Assembly (NCBI RefSeq): GCF_011745365.1
Contig: NW_024468911.1
Span: 800,759-864,758, forward strand
Length of the DNA: 64,000 nt
Origin: Cryphonectria parasitica EP155
Lineage: Eukaryota; Ascomycota; Sordariomycetes; Diaporthales; Cryphonectriaceae
Direction of reading: 5' to 3'
Program-made: the position numbers and the translations under genes
The notes under the pieces: generated by a model
Told to the model about the DNA's origin: nothing
Database searches by the model: none
What the model saw: the letters and a program-made list of their open reading frames with translations, nothing else
Part shown: positions 33,335-45,922 of the stretch, piece after piece
Layout of the letters: every line of letters begins with the position of its first letter
How positions within the stretch are numbered: the first letter of the stretch is position 1

Positions 33335-34944
33335 GACAAGTAAAAGGTCGAGATCAGGAAGCTCTTTACCTATGTTGGCAATGTATCCTGTGAAACGAGA
33401 CTGCGTCGGTCAACGTAAGACACTCTATCTCTTAAAATGTAGTGTGCCGCTGGGTGAATAGTGAACGACAACTGTCTGCCACTGGACACAGGGCATTGGC
33501 ATGCTGGATGAGTCTAGGTAACACAGCCTACGAGAAAAAAATGGGACGTAGGCAGCTGGATTCGCAAGCCGCAACTCTCCATAGCTCGGCCCGCGGCTGA
33601 CCATAGAATGTTGGCCTGCGGCTGAACCTATGCTGAGCATCGTCAGCACCAAAAGGTAATCATCACCATGACGAAGCTGTCCAGCTGCCAAAACCGTCTG
33701 CCCAACATGCCATTTTCCCCCTTTCTTTGTTCACATTTTGATCGGCAATGGCTCAAGGGAACCTCTCAGGCCTGTCCCTTTCCGACTGTCCCTGCTCGGC
33801 CATGTGTCGTTCAGTGCTTAAGTATGTAGTGCATTTTCAAGGAGCAGAAGTACTTCCGAAGGCAGCCAACTCAAGGCTGCCATCAGCGCATTTTAGTCGG
33901 CTGTCGCGATAAAGGAATAACATTGGCTGTCAGATGTGCACAAGGCTCGGCCGTAGTGGAATGGGGGGGGGGGGCGGGTCTGGTGGGAGGCACGTCAGAA
34001 TTGCGTAGCCACCTTATGGTAGAAGCTTTCTGGTGTGTAGACCTGGGTGGTTGAGAATCAGGTGCGAGAGTTTTCCTTTCTCTCCTAGTCACTTCGCTCG
34101 ATTTTTCTCCCACATGCTGAAGGGCACCTTGTTAATCATTATTAATATGTTCCGGCATGATTACGCTGTTTGCGGTTTCTCTCAGCGTCCGTTTAAGCAG
34201 ATTTGGCTTTCTCACCGCCCAGTTGTCTCTACTCCGTGTAACCCTGTAATTTGTAACTGTAAGTTGTGTAAGCGAACGCCGAGAAAAAGTAGCGTACCTG
34301 CGAAGAGGTTTGTCATCATGAATCTGAGCTGAGGCACACTTACGAAGAGCAATGGTGCCTGATCAGCAAAGATAATGAGACCACCTGTGGACAAGGAACG
34401 ACTCCTACCGAGAACAAAAACACTAGGCAGCAACGACTGGAAAAAGAAATAGGCGGAATTGAAACATGCTTTGCTGGGTGCTGCTCATCGAGAAAACTGC
34501 ATTTGACTTCTTGTATGATGGCGGGACACAACGCCTTTCTCTCTCCGAACCAAAAGTAGGTACCCGTGCAACCGCATCGTATAAGAACTGATACTACACC
34601 TTGACCCACCGTAGCAATATACACTCTTCGATATTTGCTAGTTCTCGAATATGATGTACCTTGATGGGCAATGTCAAGGAAAATTTGCCGACCAAATCAA
34701 GGGCCTAGTTTGTTTCCACTAAACATTCTGTCTCGTAGCCTAGCACGAGATGCGAGGACCTTGATGGCCGTCAACAGCAAAAAGGCTGACGCTTTGCACC
34801 CATGAGAAGACAAAGAGGGGAGCAAAAAAAAAAAAAAATTGACATCTCCCTGATCACGTCCTGACAAGCAAACGGCTACATGGTATTTGGCATTCCAAAT
34901 AACGGGCAAAGCCGGCTCTGCGTCCTGTGCCAGATGACCACTTC
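33335..34944. other. Intergenic region
   Basis: No supported gene is seen in these 1.6 kb. A 12-G run lies at 33963-33974 and an A-run at about 34827-34839. Confidence 0.5.
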
Positions 34945-35805
34945 ATGAAGATGGGGGAGAAAGCGCAGCCTTTGCTACTGATGCTGCCAGCGGAAATACG
35001 ACAGCACATTTATACATACCTTTTTGATGATGGCGGGAGAAATTGCATAGCTATACGAAACGGGCAATGGAGGGGCCAACGACTTGAGCCTACCAGGGAA
35101 ACGATTACCCAGCCCACTACCAGACGCAGCACGAAGTACCATGTGATGGAACGAACATCAATGTTTCATCAGCGATGCTACGAAACCACCTATCACCTCG
35201 CCAGCGAGCACGTTAAATTCCACACAGCCATCATGGCTGTCTGCAGACTGCTCTACGGCGAAGCTTCTGAAGCACTGTACGGAAGACATTCTTTCGACTT
35301 TGGCCATCATGTCCAGGCCGTCGTCCCCTTCCTCACGGACCGTACCCCTTACACCCTCTCGCTCGTATCATGCATCTGTGTTTACAAGCGCGGCCCGTTC
35401 CCTTCCATGGGCTACACGAGTGAGAAGAGCGAGTGGTCCTGCATGTGCCGTTTCCTGTCCGGCATGAAAACGCTGGAGAGGCTGCGGGTCGTGATGGAGA
35501 CGGGCCGCCCGAGCCATCCATGGGAGGGCGTGCAGGAGCTTTCTGCGTCGGACATCAAGCTGCTGAGCCTGATCGGCCATGAGAGCCTGGAGTGGGTTAG
35601 GGAGCTGGCCCAGGTGAAGACACTGAAGGAGTTGGAACTTGTCTCGGAAGCCAAGTATCTGCCGGTGCCCAAGTCGTCAGCCATGGCTGTCTATGCCGCT
35701 CTGTCGGTTTCTGTTGAGCATGGGCTGGTCGAATATTTGAAATTGGAAATGGCTGCGTCGTGTATTACGTCTTCTGTTCATAGGCTAGATGGAGATTCCT
35801 CATAA
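34945..35805 (+). CDS. F-box-like / DUF7730-type protein
   Basis: A single exon encodes 286 aa from the first ATG in the frame. The N-terminus has the pattern LLLMLPAEIRQHIYTYLF, typical of the many fungal proteins that open with a degenerate F-box. It continues with an AIMAVCRLLYGEASEALYGRHSFDF segment, the usual second block of this group. Such proteins may bind a Skp1-type adaptor, but most are uncharacterised. The C-terminal half is helical with a run of Leu/Val-rich segments (around LERLRVVMET and LKELELVSE) that could be repeats. Coding-type third-position GC stands out against the AT-rich flanks. The function is unknown. Confidence 0.8.
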   Translation: MKMGEKAQPLLLMLPAEIRQHIYTYLFDDGGRNCIAIRNGQWRGQRLEPTRETITQPTTRRSTKYHVMERTSMFHQRCYETTYHLASEHVKFHTAIMAVCRLLYGEASEALYGRHSFDFGHHVQAVVPFLTDRTPYTLSLVSCICVYKRGPFPSMGYTSEKSEWSCMCRFLSGMKTLERLRVVMETGRPSHPWEGVQELSASDIKLLSLIGHESLEWVRELAQVKTLKELELVSEAKYLPVPKSSAMAVYAALSVSVEHGLVEYLKLEMAASCITSSVHRLDGDSS

Positions 35806-36374
35806 GCATCATCTGAGCCTGAGGATTCGGAAGGGTCAGAAAACTGAACTGAGAGATGTACAGACAACAAACAATACCCTAGGCCGTGGCAAGGTCAAGT
35901 TATGATGCGAGACTTGCGTACAAGCATTATTTGAAGTTCCTGTGTCGGTGTCGAAGACGCCAATTTCAGAGTGGTCAACTTGGGCCTGTACTCAGACCCG
36001 CCCGTACGGATCGGTGTTCAACGGAAGATCCTTCTGTTTCCAATCTCTTAATACAATTACTAGGTATAGTACGGTGTAGGAAAAAGGAAATCAATGCTCG
36101 ACACCTTACTTTTCGCAGTCAAGGCTTCAAATCGCAACGCTATTCGAGCCTTCCAGGCACGAACAAATTATTCTTTGGAACCCATTTGAGTACTTAACCT
36201 TGGTACTAGTGACTCGACAAAGACATTCGCCATTAGGCTCAGTAAATTGATAGCACACAGCAGAGCATTTTCCCACTGTTTCTGTTCAAAGTGATATTGC
36301 AAAGAGACTGTGCATCTTGTAGTATTGTAGTTCAGGAAGGAAGAGGCTAAAGTGAATTAACTAAACAGCTACTT
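35806..36374. other. Intergenic region
   Basis: No gene is visible. This is AT-leaning spacer between the F-box-like gene and the broken DUF3176 gene. Confidence 0.5.
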
Positions 36375-38149
36375 TCAAACCTCCATGATTCGCAAATAAG
36401 ACATTTCGCTGTCATCAAGTCGTACTTTGGCTTTACCAACTTCATCTCCGATGGAGCCATTGACCATGCTGGGCGGCGAGACTTTCTTAAGCAGAATCGG
36501 ATCCACCTGAACAAACAGAGCAGTAAGAATATTCCCTTTACGAATAGGCACCTTCATCCATGAAAGTTGCGCCAGACTCACGCAAATGAATGTGCAAGAG
36601 AGTATGACTATCGCACACGACGGGATAGCCCAAGGCCACCGGACATAATAGACTGTTACAATAGTAGACATGAAGCCTGCGTAGAGCAATCCATTCTGAG
36701 CCGGCGGTTGAACAGAGCTGTTATCCGTGCGGAGAACATGAGTAACATAGGCAGCCAGGTTACTGAACCATAAATTGATGTCATCCATACTCGTCGTTAG
36801 GCCCTGAATGATTTCCATTGATGGCGTGCTCCATTCCGCTATGTGGTTTGAATTAACCACCGGTATGATTGTACCGCTGCCGTTCAATATGACACTGAAG
36901 GTGTTTTGGAGGCCATGGATGACTCTTGGCTGCAAGGTATAGTTTTCGTTCGGCAGCACATTCATACTGGAAGGCATGCCGCCAAAAACTGAACCGTTTA
37001 CGTTGTCGGTTGGTATCGATGCATTGAGCTCCGTCCACTTAAGATATGAGCGTCTCCGTGAAGGTGCCGTGGAGCACTTCAGTCGTATAAGCTTGAACGC
37101 ACACTTCAAGCAAACACTGTGCTGAAATGACATTTCCTTCAGTCAAGCCTGGAGAATTTTCATATTCCAATGCTGTCGGTATGTTGATAATCGACTAGCA
37201 CAAGGCCATTTGCAACAGGCAGAGCTGCTGTGGAGAGGCTGAAGAGGTTCCCATGTCGTCTCTGTAGACTGTCATACTAGCTCCAGTTGATGTCGTGATA
37301 TTGCACGGGAGACCGCTTGGCATGCATGTCCAAGTGTAGCTAGTCTTATTGCAGGTACCGCAGGCACCGAGAGTGGGGGTAATTGGCCAGGTGCAGACAC
37401 CGGATGCACCGTTGCATGCTGCAGAGAGTTTGGGGGCTGTAGTTCCGAGAGAGCCAGCGTAGGAAGCCGACAACATCGCGGCCGTTGGGTTCAGGGGTGG
37501 AATGTATTGACTCTTCCCATCTATGTAAAACAATCTTGTATCGCCATTTCCGTTGAAATATTCATTGACGCGTGGCACATCGCTTATAATGCCTCCGGGC
37601 CGCCTAATTTCAGTGGTGGAGACTAGTTGTTGATTGAAGGTGTCGAAAGCGAGGATGACAATATTCCTGTCGTAGTGGAATCAAATCAGTATGTTTCTTG
37701 TACAAAACAGCAGAAGCGAGTTATACCAACATACGGTTTTAAGAACTGTTTACAGCGTAATAGCAGACTTCCCCATGCACCCGCTGAGGCTTTGTCTAGG
37801 TCGTAGAGTTTCCGAAGCTGACTTGGTGCTCCCTTTGAAGCCCATAGCCACATATTCTGACTAATCATGGCCGAGACTGCGTACATACAAAGTATGCGGA
37901 TGATTGTTGAAAAGACCGTGACTGTCGAGTTGAGCGTGAAGACAGTCGAATACGGGGTGGCTCGTAATTCCAACGGTAAAGAAAGGCGAGCAAACCGGCC
38001 ATGCCAAACGTGGATGCAATGACGGAGGCGATTTCCTCCCACCACAGGATCGCAACGTGACGGCCATTCGACCTGGCACCCGGTCGCATGCCATGGCCCT
38101 CCAAAGGGGTTTCTTCAGACGACTTTAGGCTGGGAGTAGCTGTCGCCAT
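36375..38149 (-). pseudogene. Disrupted DUF3176-family membrane protein gene
   Basis: On the minus strand the order of blocks is that of DUF3176 proteins. WWEEIASVIAS and a TM segment come first, then TLNSTVTVFSTI, WLWASKGAPS and LYDLDKASAGAWGSLLL, an FDTFNQQLV block, ACNGASGVCTWP, QCLLEVCVQAY, and a C-terminal TM region (residues WPWAIPSCAIVIL). The reading frame is broken three times. There is a one-base shift at a short C run (37954-37957 on the plus strand). There is an in-frame TAG at 37197-37195 after LLQMALC, with family-like sequence continuing behind it. A TAA at 37041-37039 is followed by coding sequence in another frame. One normal intron is visible after LKP (GTATGT to ACAG). No intron of usual size rescues the breaks. 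It is most likely a decayed gene. Sequencing error could explain one break but not readily all three. Confidence 0.75.
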
Positions 38150-41100
38150 TGTATGCGTAAGAAAACTTTCCAGAAAGAAGCTTTGAGGGGTCTGGGGATG
38201 AGATTTTGGTAGAGCAAAAAGACTTGTTATAGATAATTTGAGGATTGGCGGTCCACTTTGTGATGTTCAAATTGTTTGGCAAATGTAATGGCACAAACTC
38301 TGGACTCGAAGAAGAAGGCCTCGTTATATAGATCCGACCCACACCTGGGCATTGAATCGTCCACTTGATCGACTAGGACTTGTGCAGGAAGCACAGCTGG
38401 ATAACACCCCCAGGCATACTGAATGGGCCAAGAAGGATGTTCTTTCGCCTAATTAGATCCACAGAGACTCTGACTTACAAAGTTCAGCTTGATGGTGTGG
38501 ACTTGATACAACCTGACAACAATTTTGGGATGCCAAAATGATAGAAGGTTCTCGGCCAGGCTTTAGCATTTCCTGAATAGAAATCCGCTAATAGAATCAT
38601 CATTACAAGAGGGTCGCTGGGGTTCAAATGGCCCCGGAACAGATTCCGTTGCGTGCATTCCAAACAGTAACCGCCGTGGCTTTCAATTGAGAGGAAATCG
38701 CCAGTGGCTGCTGACAGCGTTTCAGGTATGCGTGCTGTTGAAAAGAGATCCGCCGCGGATTCCAGGCAAAAGAAAGCGCCAGTGCAAGTAGTGCTCAGGT
38801 ATCCATGCCTGTATCTGGAATTGTTGTGGACGAGACAGCATCCAAATGCTGGCATTTCATTCTTTGTAAATTCGGAAGATGACAGCTCATGAAAAGCTCG
38901 TTTGGAGGCCTCGATGCTAATATCTGGTCAACTTTGGGCGTTTGTACTATGGCTTCACGGGTTAGGGCCCTTATCAGACAGGTTTGGATTGCCAGCTGCT
39001 ATACCACCACCGCCTTAGCACAGCCAAATCAGAGCCACTCTTATAGGTTGGCATTGTTCTCCAGGCTGAAAATCTGCGTATTTGCCACTTCATTCATGAT
39101 GTTTTCTTTGCTTGACAAACATGCCATGCTCTCACACTCGATCACTTTTTGAATTATTTTTGCAGCTCACCAATCACTCTAGGGGTCCATGCAAATGGCA
39201 GTAAAAAAAGATGGCTCATTCACTATCACTAGACAAAGCCAACCCCTCTATGCAGTAGATGAATCAGAGCTGGCTAGAGGCTCTAATCTCGTTGTCAATA
39301 GGGAACCTCCGAGGCCTCTGCTATATGAGCACACAACAATGGTAGCAGGTGTTCTCACGTGCTCGCCAACGCATATGCCCCATGATTTCGGTCATCTTTA
39401 GCTAGCAGCTCCATCCTTGAGCGTGAACATGCCAAATTTGCAAAATTCTTGATGAGATGTAAGTTTGTGTCAAGACTTTTTTGAGACTTGGCTCGAGCTC
39501 TCTTCGAGCAATAACAGTTGTCAGCTGGAATGACATCTGCCAACAACTATCTGCTCCTTCATGTAATCCTTGAGTCTGACCAAGGGGTCTGGTTTGCCCA
39601 CTTTGCAATAGCAATTCTTCCATATCGGGCTCCAATATTCGCGGGCAGTCTCGGAGCCCAAGTGATCGCTCGCACCAAAGTAATCCTGGAACTAATGATC
39701 TATGCTATCTACAGTATGCTCGACGATATTTCCCATTCGATATTGCACAATATGAAGTCTGTGAAGTTCAGACATAGTTTGTAACTAGGAATGAATAGGA
39801 ATGACAAGCAAAGTATACTAACGAAGAGGAGAGACTCAATGTATCAGTAGATAACGGAGAGGATCAGGTTGTGAGAAGGGACTGCAGAGGATCACAGGTA
39901 CACATGTCCATGTACGAACATGCATTTTTTGACCAAGCCTACTATTGGGCAATATGAGCCTTCGACTATCAATCATCAACCTTCTTCAATTGACCAATAG
40001 AAAAAGCGCAGGGGTGTCTCAGCTCTGTTCTTAATCAAAAAGACACAGTGCATTCAGGTAACATAACGAGGATAGTTAGAATTCACTCAGCTCAGCCATA
40101 GCTCCCATAGGCGCGCTTCGATTACGGAGAGTTCTGTATGCATTTAATCAACAACCATCAATATTGACGTATCTGCAACCGCCGGCCCCCAAGAATAGTT
40201 ACCTTGTTAGGCGCTTTCAGGTTGCTCTGTGCCTCGAATCATCTAGCAGATTGCATTTCAACACAATATTATCTAGGTAATCATATAACAAGTTGGAGGT
40301 GGATGGCTTTGAGTATTGATAAATAGGCATTGACCGGACTAAGCTTGGATTTTGTTAAAAGTTATAGGTTGCTATTTTCATACTTGTAGTGATTTATTAG
40401 CTGTCTCTCAAGTAGGCATGATATAGACTGGTCAGTGTGGATCAAGTATCAGTCCAGTACAGAAGGGCTGCGCTACAGCTTGAAGGTCACAGATTCTAAA
40501 TGAGACCTTCTATATGCACTGTGTTAGGATGATTGGAGCTACAATTATCTTGAATCATGGCAGTATGAGCGCTGACCTCGGTGCTGCTATAAGGTGCGGC
40601 TGATAATTATCCTTGCTGCGTGTGGCAGCAATTGCCATGTATGAAACAGCTAAAAGGAATGGCCACCTCCCAGCTGACTGGAAATGGCTGTGGCTTAGAT
40701 GGCTGTGTAGAGGGTCGAACTCACACACCACGCCTATTCAGATACCGGCTGACTGTAAACTTGCGCTGTGATATAGCTGCAGAAGGTGTGCAGCAGGAAC
40801 ATGTATTGAACAGTGGCATAGTGAAAACACAGGGAATAGAAGAACCAGGCGACAAGGAGTAGAGGTGGCGTCTCCAGCCTCAATTTGCCCCTTATGGTTA
40901 TCAGCGCCTTTCTTGTTCTAAAAAGAAAAGCATCCATAATATGACGACTGGTGGAGTGTCGCTCTTACAGCATTTCATTTGCCAGCTTTAGTATTAAGCA
41001 GCAGGAAGCTATCGAAAATCTCGTGCATAGTTGGGACTATACTGATGTTAAGTGGAATGGATTTCCATATGCATTTTAGTTTTTACCTGCAACATTTATC

Positions 41101-43093
41101 CACTCATCTACTTGCTACAAGCTATATTTGCGTCCAGTGATGTATGAAGCTCTTATATATCTCTTTATGCATTTCGCCTCACTTCTTCCTATTTCTGTTG
41201 CCCTATTATTCTTGTATTGAGGTATCAAGGTCATATCGTATATCCACACAAACATATTATCTCAGCAAGCCCAATCCTCTCTTTCTATCTTCTAGTTGCC
41301 TAGTACTTGAAGCTCTAAAGCTGATGGCATTCTTTTTCAGAGCTATTCTATCTTACCTGCTAGATATTTAACATAACTAGCTCAAGGTCTGTGAACTTTG
41401 GGAAGCACATTGATATGCCCCATCAAAGTTTTACATGGCGGCAGATCTGGGTCGACATCTTAGAAATTATAGTGAGGCTCAGCTCCTCTCATCATGGGCT
41501 GGTGTGACACTCTCTGATGCTGCCATCAGACGTATCAATTACTGTATACCTTGATTCGAGGGACAGTTCACAATGTCCAAATGTGACGTAAGAAGGTCGA
41601 ATTCTTAAGATTTATTCATTCAACTGCTAAGTTCGAATGAACTCTTACTTAAGGAACGCAATTTACGTGCCCAGACTTTTACAAGCGAGGTGTAAGCGTG
41701 TGGCAACGTATGCCAACAATTTCCTACTTCAATACTGCGTCTGTATTTGAAAGGCACAGCACAAGTTGAATGTAAAGAGAGACACGGAAGAAGAGGAATA
41801 AGAACGTCGAGAATTGCTTAAAGTATCTCAGAGTAGCAGGAAGTATAAAACAACAAAGGGAGACCCAAGAAGAAGAAAATGCGAAAGTGGGGGTTGAAAA
41901 CTGGCCATTTGCATGAAGGTCACATCACAGTCAGTTCCTCTGATATCCATACTCTGTACTGACGACATGTGATTAATATGGCCAAGCCAGACCACGACCG
42001 CCTGTACATCTACTTATTATTTGAATCGCTAACGACTGTTGATCGGAAGAAGCATCTCATCCTTCTCGATGTTATCCAGCGACAAGGTTCAGTCACTGCC
42101 CAACTTGTCAATGAGAACTCTTTTCCTGGCCCAAAGATTTCTTCAAGCATTTTCTCCCATCTGCCGATTGATCCGTCATGCGATGGAGGTCTAAAAAGCT
42201 CCTGATATCGAACTTACGGAAGAGACGGATAAGACGGAATTGATAAAAAGCCTCGTTGAGAAGATGCTAGGGTTAGGTGCAAATGATGATCTAGGCTGTT
42301 GACCCAAGGTGGTCCCTGTCCTGAAGACCCTGCAGGTGTTCAGTGGATCAATCGTCGTCGTTCGTCGTTCTCGGGGAAAGAAAGACAAAGATAGGGGTGG
42401 TTTGGTGCCCCAAGATTGGGGGCCAGGGGTGGAGATGGGCGGGCGGATGTCCCCATTCCCTAAACTGTCTGCGTGTCGTAAATTTACGCACCCTGTACTA
42501 TTGTACCAGGGTACGAGTATCACTAGTGCCAGAGTGTAATCTGGTACCTGATTTGACTTGGCGGATCTCGGGGCAGCCTGCTTCCAAAAGAATACTGGTC
42601 CAAGCTGCTGCCGGGACCCAAGTCGAACTGGATTGCGACAACATCAATCACGACATCTCTCGTACCTTTACAACTCACAACTTACACCCGCACAAACGAC
42701 CACCGCCACCACCATCGGTCATCCACCATCCACGACCACCGTCTTTCTTCCACACACCACCTACCCTCATGGCAGCATAGGGTCTTGTCGCTAGTCGATT
42801 CATCCCCAGAGTCTATCCATGAAGCCGCCATCAGCGAGTCCGAAGAGCGCTGCCTCTTTTGTTACTACGACCTTCCCTTTGCCTGGGCCTCGCGCCTAGA
42901 TTCGACAACTTTCATCCATTCGCTTGACTTTGTTTGATATTTTTCTCATCATCTCCTTTTTTAACTTCTCCTACTACCTTTCTCCAGAAAGAGGCCACTC
43001 CTCTCGACCAGGGACTTGTTTCAGGGCTTCCTCTCCCGCCTTGTGACTGTTCTGTATCTCTACTACCTCTAAAATTGTCCACGAGTCGTTACG
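38150..43093. other. Gene-poor AT-rich region
   Basis: About 5 kb carries no supported gene. From roughly 39780 to 41970 it is AT-rich with few CpG: several 60-base lines contain none, while nearby genes have several per line. That composition fits old repeat DNA altered by repeat-induced point mutation, but I recognise no transposon coding. Its right end (42300-43093) is CpG-richer and includes the CT-rich leader of the peptidase gene. Confidence 0.5.
38484..38855 (-). CDS. Unrecognised ORF, possible gene remnant
   Basis: A 123-codon ORF has several cysteines and no recognised domain. A frame shifted from it could splice (GTAAGT at about 38479-38474 to TTAG) into a second open stretch of about 70 codons. 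It may be an exon of an unrecognised or decayed gene next to the DUF3176 relic. Confidence is low. Confidence 0.2.
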   Translation of the reverse strand: MPAFGCCLVHNNSRYRHGYLSTTCTGAFFCLESAADLFSTARIPETLSAATGDFLSIESHGGYCLECTQRNLFRGHLNPSDPLVMMILLADFYSGNAKAWPRTFYHFGIPKLLSGCIKSTPSS

Positions 43094-45922
43094 ATGGCTC
43101 CTAAGGACAATCAGCCCTACGATCCCGCCCCTCCTATTCCTACCTACGATGAAGCTATCGCCGGTGGCAGCCACCAGCCGACCCGCCGCCCGTCTCTATC
43201 GTCCCCATACGACGACCCTTCGAATCTCGAGTTCGAGTCCCAAAGCCTGTTGAATCACGGCGCACCGTTCCACCCCGCCAATGACGCGCCGCCATCATCC
43301 ACCCGTCCTCTGCGGCGACCAGGTGGCTACCGACCACCTACTGTCGAGACAGATGACGAATACTCCGACTCCGAAGACGGTGGAGAGGAGGACCATGTGC
43401 GGAGGGAGATGCAAGAGCTGGAGATAGACGATGATGCGAGCACCAGATCCTCCATATGGACCAAGAGGATGCCATTCTCATTATCACTGCCTCGTTGGAA
43501 GTCTTGGCGCTGGCGACTACCAAGTCTACCATCCATCAGGCTAGGCGAGCAGCAGCAAGACGGCAGCAGCGGTGAGAGTCCTGGCTCGCGACGGCGATGC
43601 ACGCCCGATATGAACTCCACCGCCACCTTCATCATGGTTGGTCGCGTGTTTGCTATTCTTCTCATCATGGGCTTCCTCTATCTGCTCTTCATGAGCGATC
43701 TCTTCTCCAACATGGCACGACGACTTGGGGGCGGCCAGATGTTCGATCCGGAAAGTGTGCGCATCCACGTCCAGGGCAGCGTCGATAAGGACCGCATACG
43801 CGAGAACCTGAAACACTTCACTTCCTACGCTCATGTTGCCGGTTCCGAGGGCGATTATGCCCTGGCAATGGATACAAAGAACCTCTTCGTCAAGTATGGG
43901 CTGGAGGACGTCACCGTGGACGAGTACTATGTCTATCTCAACTACCCCAAACCCGATGGTCGCGCAGTACAGATCCTCGACGGGAGCGGCAAGCCGACCT
44001 GGACCGCTCAGCTCGAGGAGGGTGATCCAGGCGAGGAGAAGGTCGGCCACCAGACCTTTGCCTTCCACGGACACTCGAAAAGTGGCGACGTCAAGGGCCC
44101 GCTGATCTACGCCAACTATGGATCCCGCGAAGACTTCAAGAGGCTCTATGATAGCGGGATTGACACGAAGGGCGCCATCGCTCTCGTCAAGTACTACGGA
44201 ACCGAAGGCGACCGCGCCCTCAAGATCAAGGCCGCTGAGCTGGCAGGCTTTGCCGGCTGCATCATCTACAGCGACCCCAAGGATGATGGCTTCTTGCGAG
44301 GCGATGTGGCACCGAATGGCCGGTTCATGCCCTCCGACGGCGTCCAGCGTGGCGGCGTCAGTCTTATGAGCTGGGTCGTTGGCGACGTGTTGACACCGGG
44401 ATGGGAGAGCAAGCAGGGTCTGCCGAGGATGAAGCCGGAGCAGACCACGGGCCTCGTTCAGATCCCTAGTCTGCCCCTGGCCTGGCGTGACGCCCAGGTC
44501 CTCCTGCAGCATATCAAGGGCTTCGGTCAACCGTGCCCCGACGAGTGGGTCGGTGGCGTCCCTGATGTTGGCGAGTGGTGGACGGGCAACCTCTCTGGAC
44601 CGATTGTACGCCTCAAGAACGAACAGGACGAGAACACTCAGCAGCCCATCTGGAACGTATACGGCCGCATTGTGGGGGTCGAGCAGCCGGACAAGTCTAT
44701 CATTATTGGCAACCACCGAGATGCTTGGTCATACGGCGCCACCGACCCTGGCTCAGGCAGTGCCATTATGTTGGAGATGGTTCGCATATTCGGCGACCTC
44801 GTCGAACGGGGCTGGAGGCCACAGCGAACCATCGAGTTCATGTCTTGGGACGCCGAGGAATACAACCTGATTGGATCGACCGAATTTGTCGAGAACAACC
44901 TTGATGGGCTGCGCCGCGATGGCTACGTCTACATCAACATCGATACCCCGATTGCCGGAGATGAATTCCATGCCTCTGGCTCTCCTGTCTTCCAGAAGAT
45001 CCTTTATCGCGTCATCGACCGAGTCTACGATCCGATCCATAATACAACGTTGCGCGAACTATGGGATCGTCGTGGTGCGGAAATCGAGGGCTTGGGTGCC
45101 GGCTCCGACTACGTCGCGTTCCAGGATATTGCTGGCGTGTCATCCCTCGACTTGTTCTTTGATGAGCCCGGTGGCCCCTTCCACCCTTATCACTCCAATT
45201 ATGACAACTTCGAATGGATGGACACGGTCGGCGATCCCGGCTTCACGTATCACGGCATGATGGCCGAGCTTCTAGGCCTGCTCATTCTAGAGCTGTCCGA
45301 CCGGCCTCTGCTTCCCTTTGATATGGCTGCCTACGCCAACGCTCTTTACAAGTGGACCAACGAGTTATCTGACTGGACTGACCACAAGGGGGCCAACCAG
45401 GACGGTCAAACGCCACTGGACTTGAACGTCTTGAAGAAGGCCGTCTTGGAGGTGATTGAGGCAGTGGCGTCGTTCCAGGACTGGGAACATATCTGGCAGA
45501 ACAGTGTACTGGCGGCGAATGGATGGGAGCCCATCCGACTGGGTTCCAAGAGGTGCGAGTTCAACAACATCATGTCGCAATTTGAGACGGGACTCCTTGA
45601 CGTGGAACAGGGAGGTGGTGTAAGTTTCCTTTCCTCCCGGCAATTTCTCTTTTTTCACTTTGAGCAAAAATTACCATCTCTTCATCAATGAAACCGCCCT
45701 GGACACTAACGCCTTGTCGTCTCCCCGCAGATCCCCAACCGCACACAGTTCCGACATGTCGTATTCGGCCCACAGCTCTGGTCCGGCTACGATGAGGCTT
45801 TTTTCCCGGCCATCCGCGACGTCGTCGAGTCTGGCAACTGGACACTGGCCAACCTCACAGTCGCGAAGACGGCGCGCATCATCCGGGACGCAACCGTGCC
45901 ACTCAAGACATGGCAGGGCTGA
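43094..45922 (+). CDS. Transferrin-receptor-like M28 metallopeptidase (Tre1/GCPII family)
   Basis: Two exons (43094-45619, 45731-45922) encode 905 aa. It is a type II membrane protein. A long cytosolic N-tail with an acidic EDGGEED patch and a Tyr motif (PPIPTYDEA, residues 14-22) precedes one TM helix at about 180-205. A protease-associated domain (about 270-470) follows, then the M28 peptidase domain and a TFR-like dimerisation domain at the C-terminus. The zinc site appears intact: the His and Asp of GNHRDAW...GATDPGSG (about 539-555), the WDAEEYN catalytic Glu pair (about 585), the Asp of YINID (about 612), and the His of YHSNYD (about 699). In yeast, Tre1/Tre2 act with Bsd2 and Rsp5 in sorting metal transporters to the vacuole. 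This copy may be a true carboxypeptidase. Confidence 0.93.

Noticed and set aside
41969..42205. 78-codon ORF in the gene-poor region
   Set aside because: It has no domain, no coding-type composition and no plausible neighbours for splicing.
43541..44716. 391-codon minus-strand ORF
   Set aside because: It is the shadow of the GC-rich peptidase exon, with no domain of its own.
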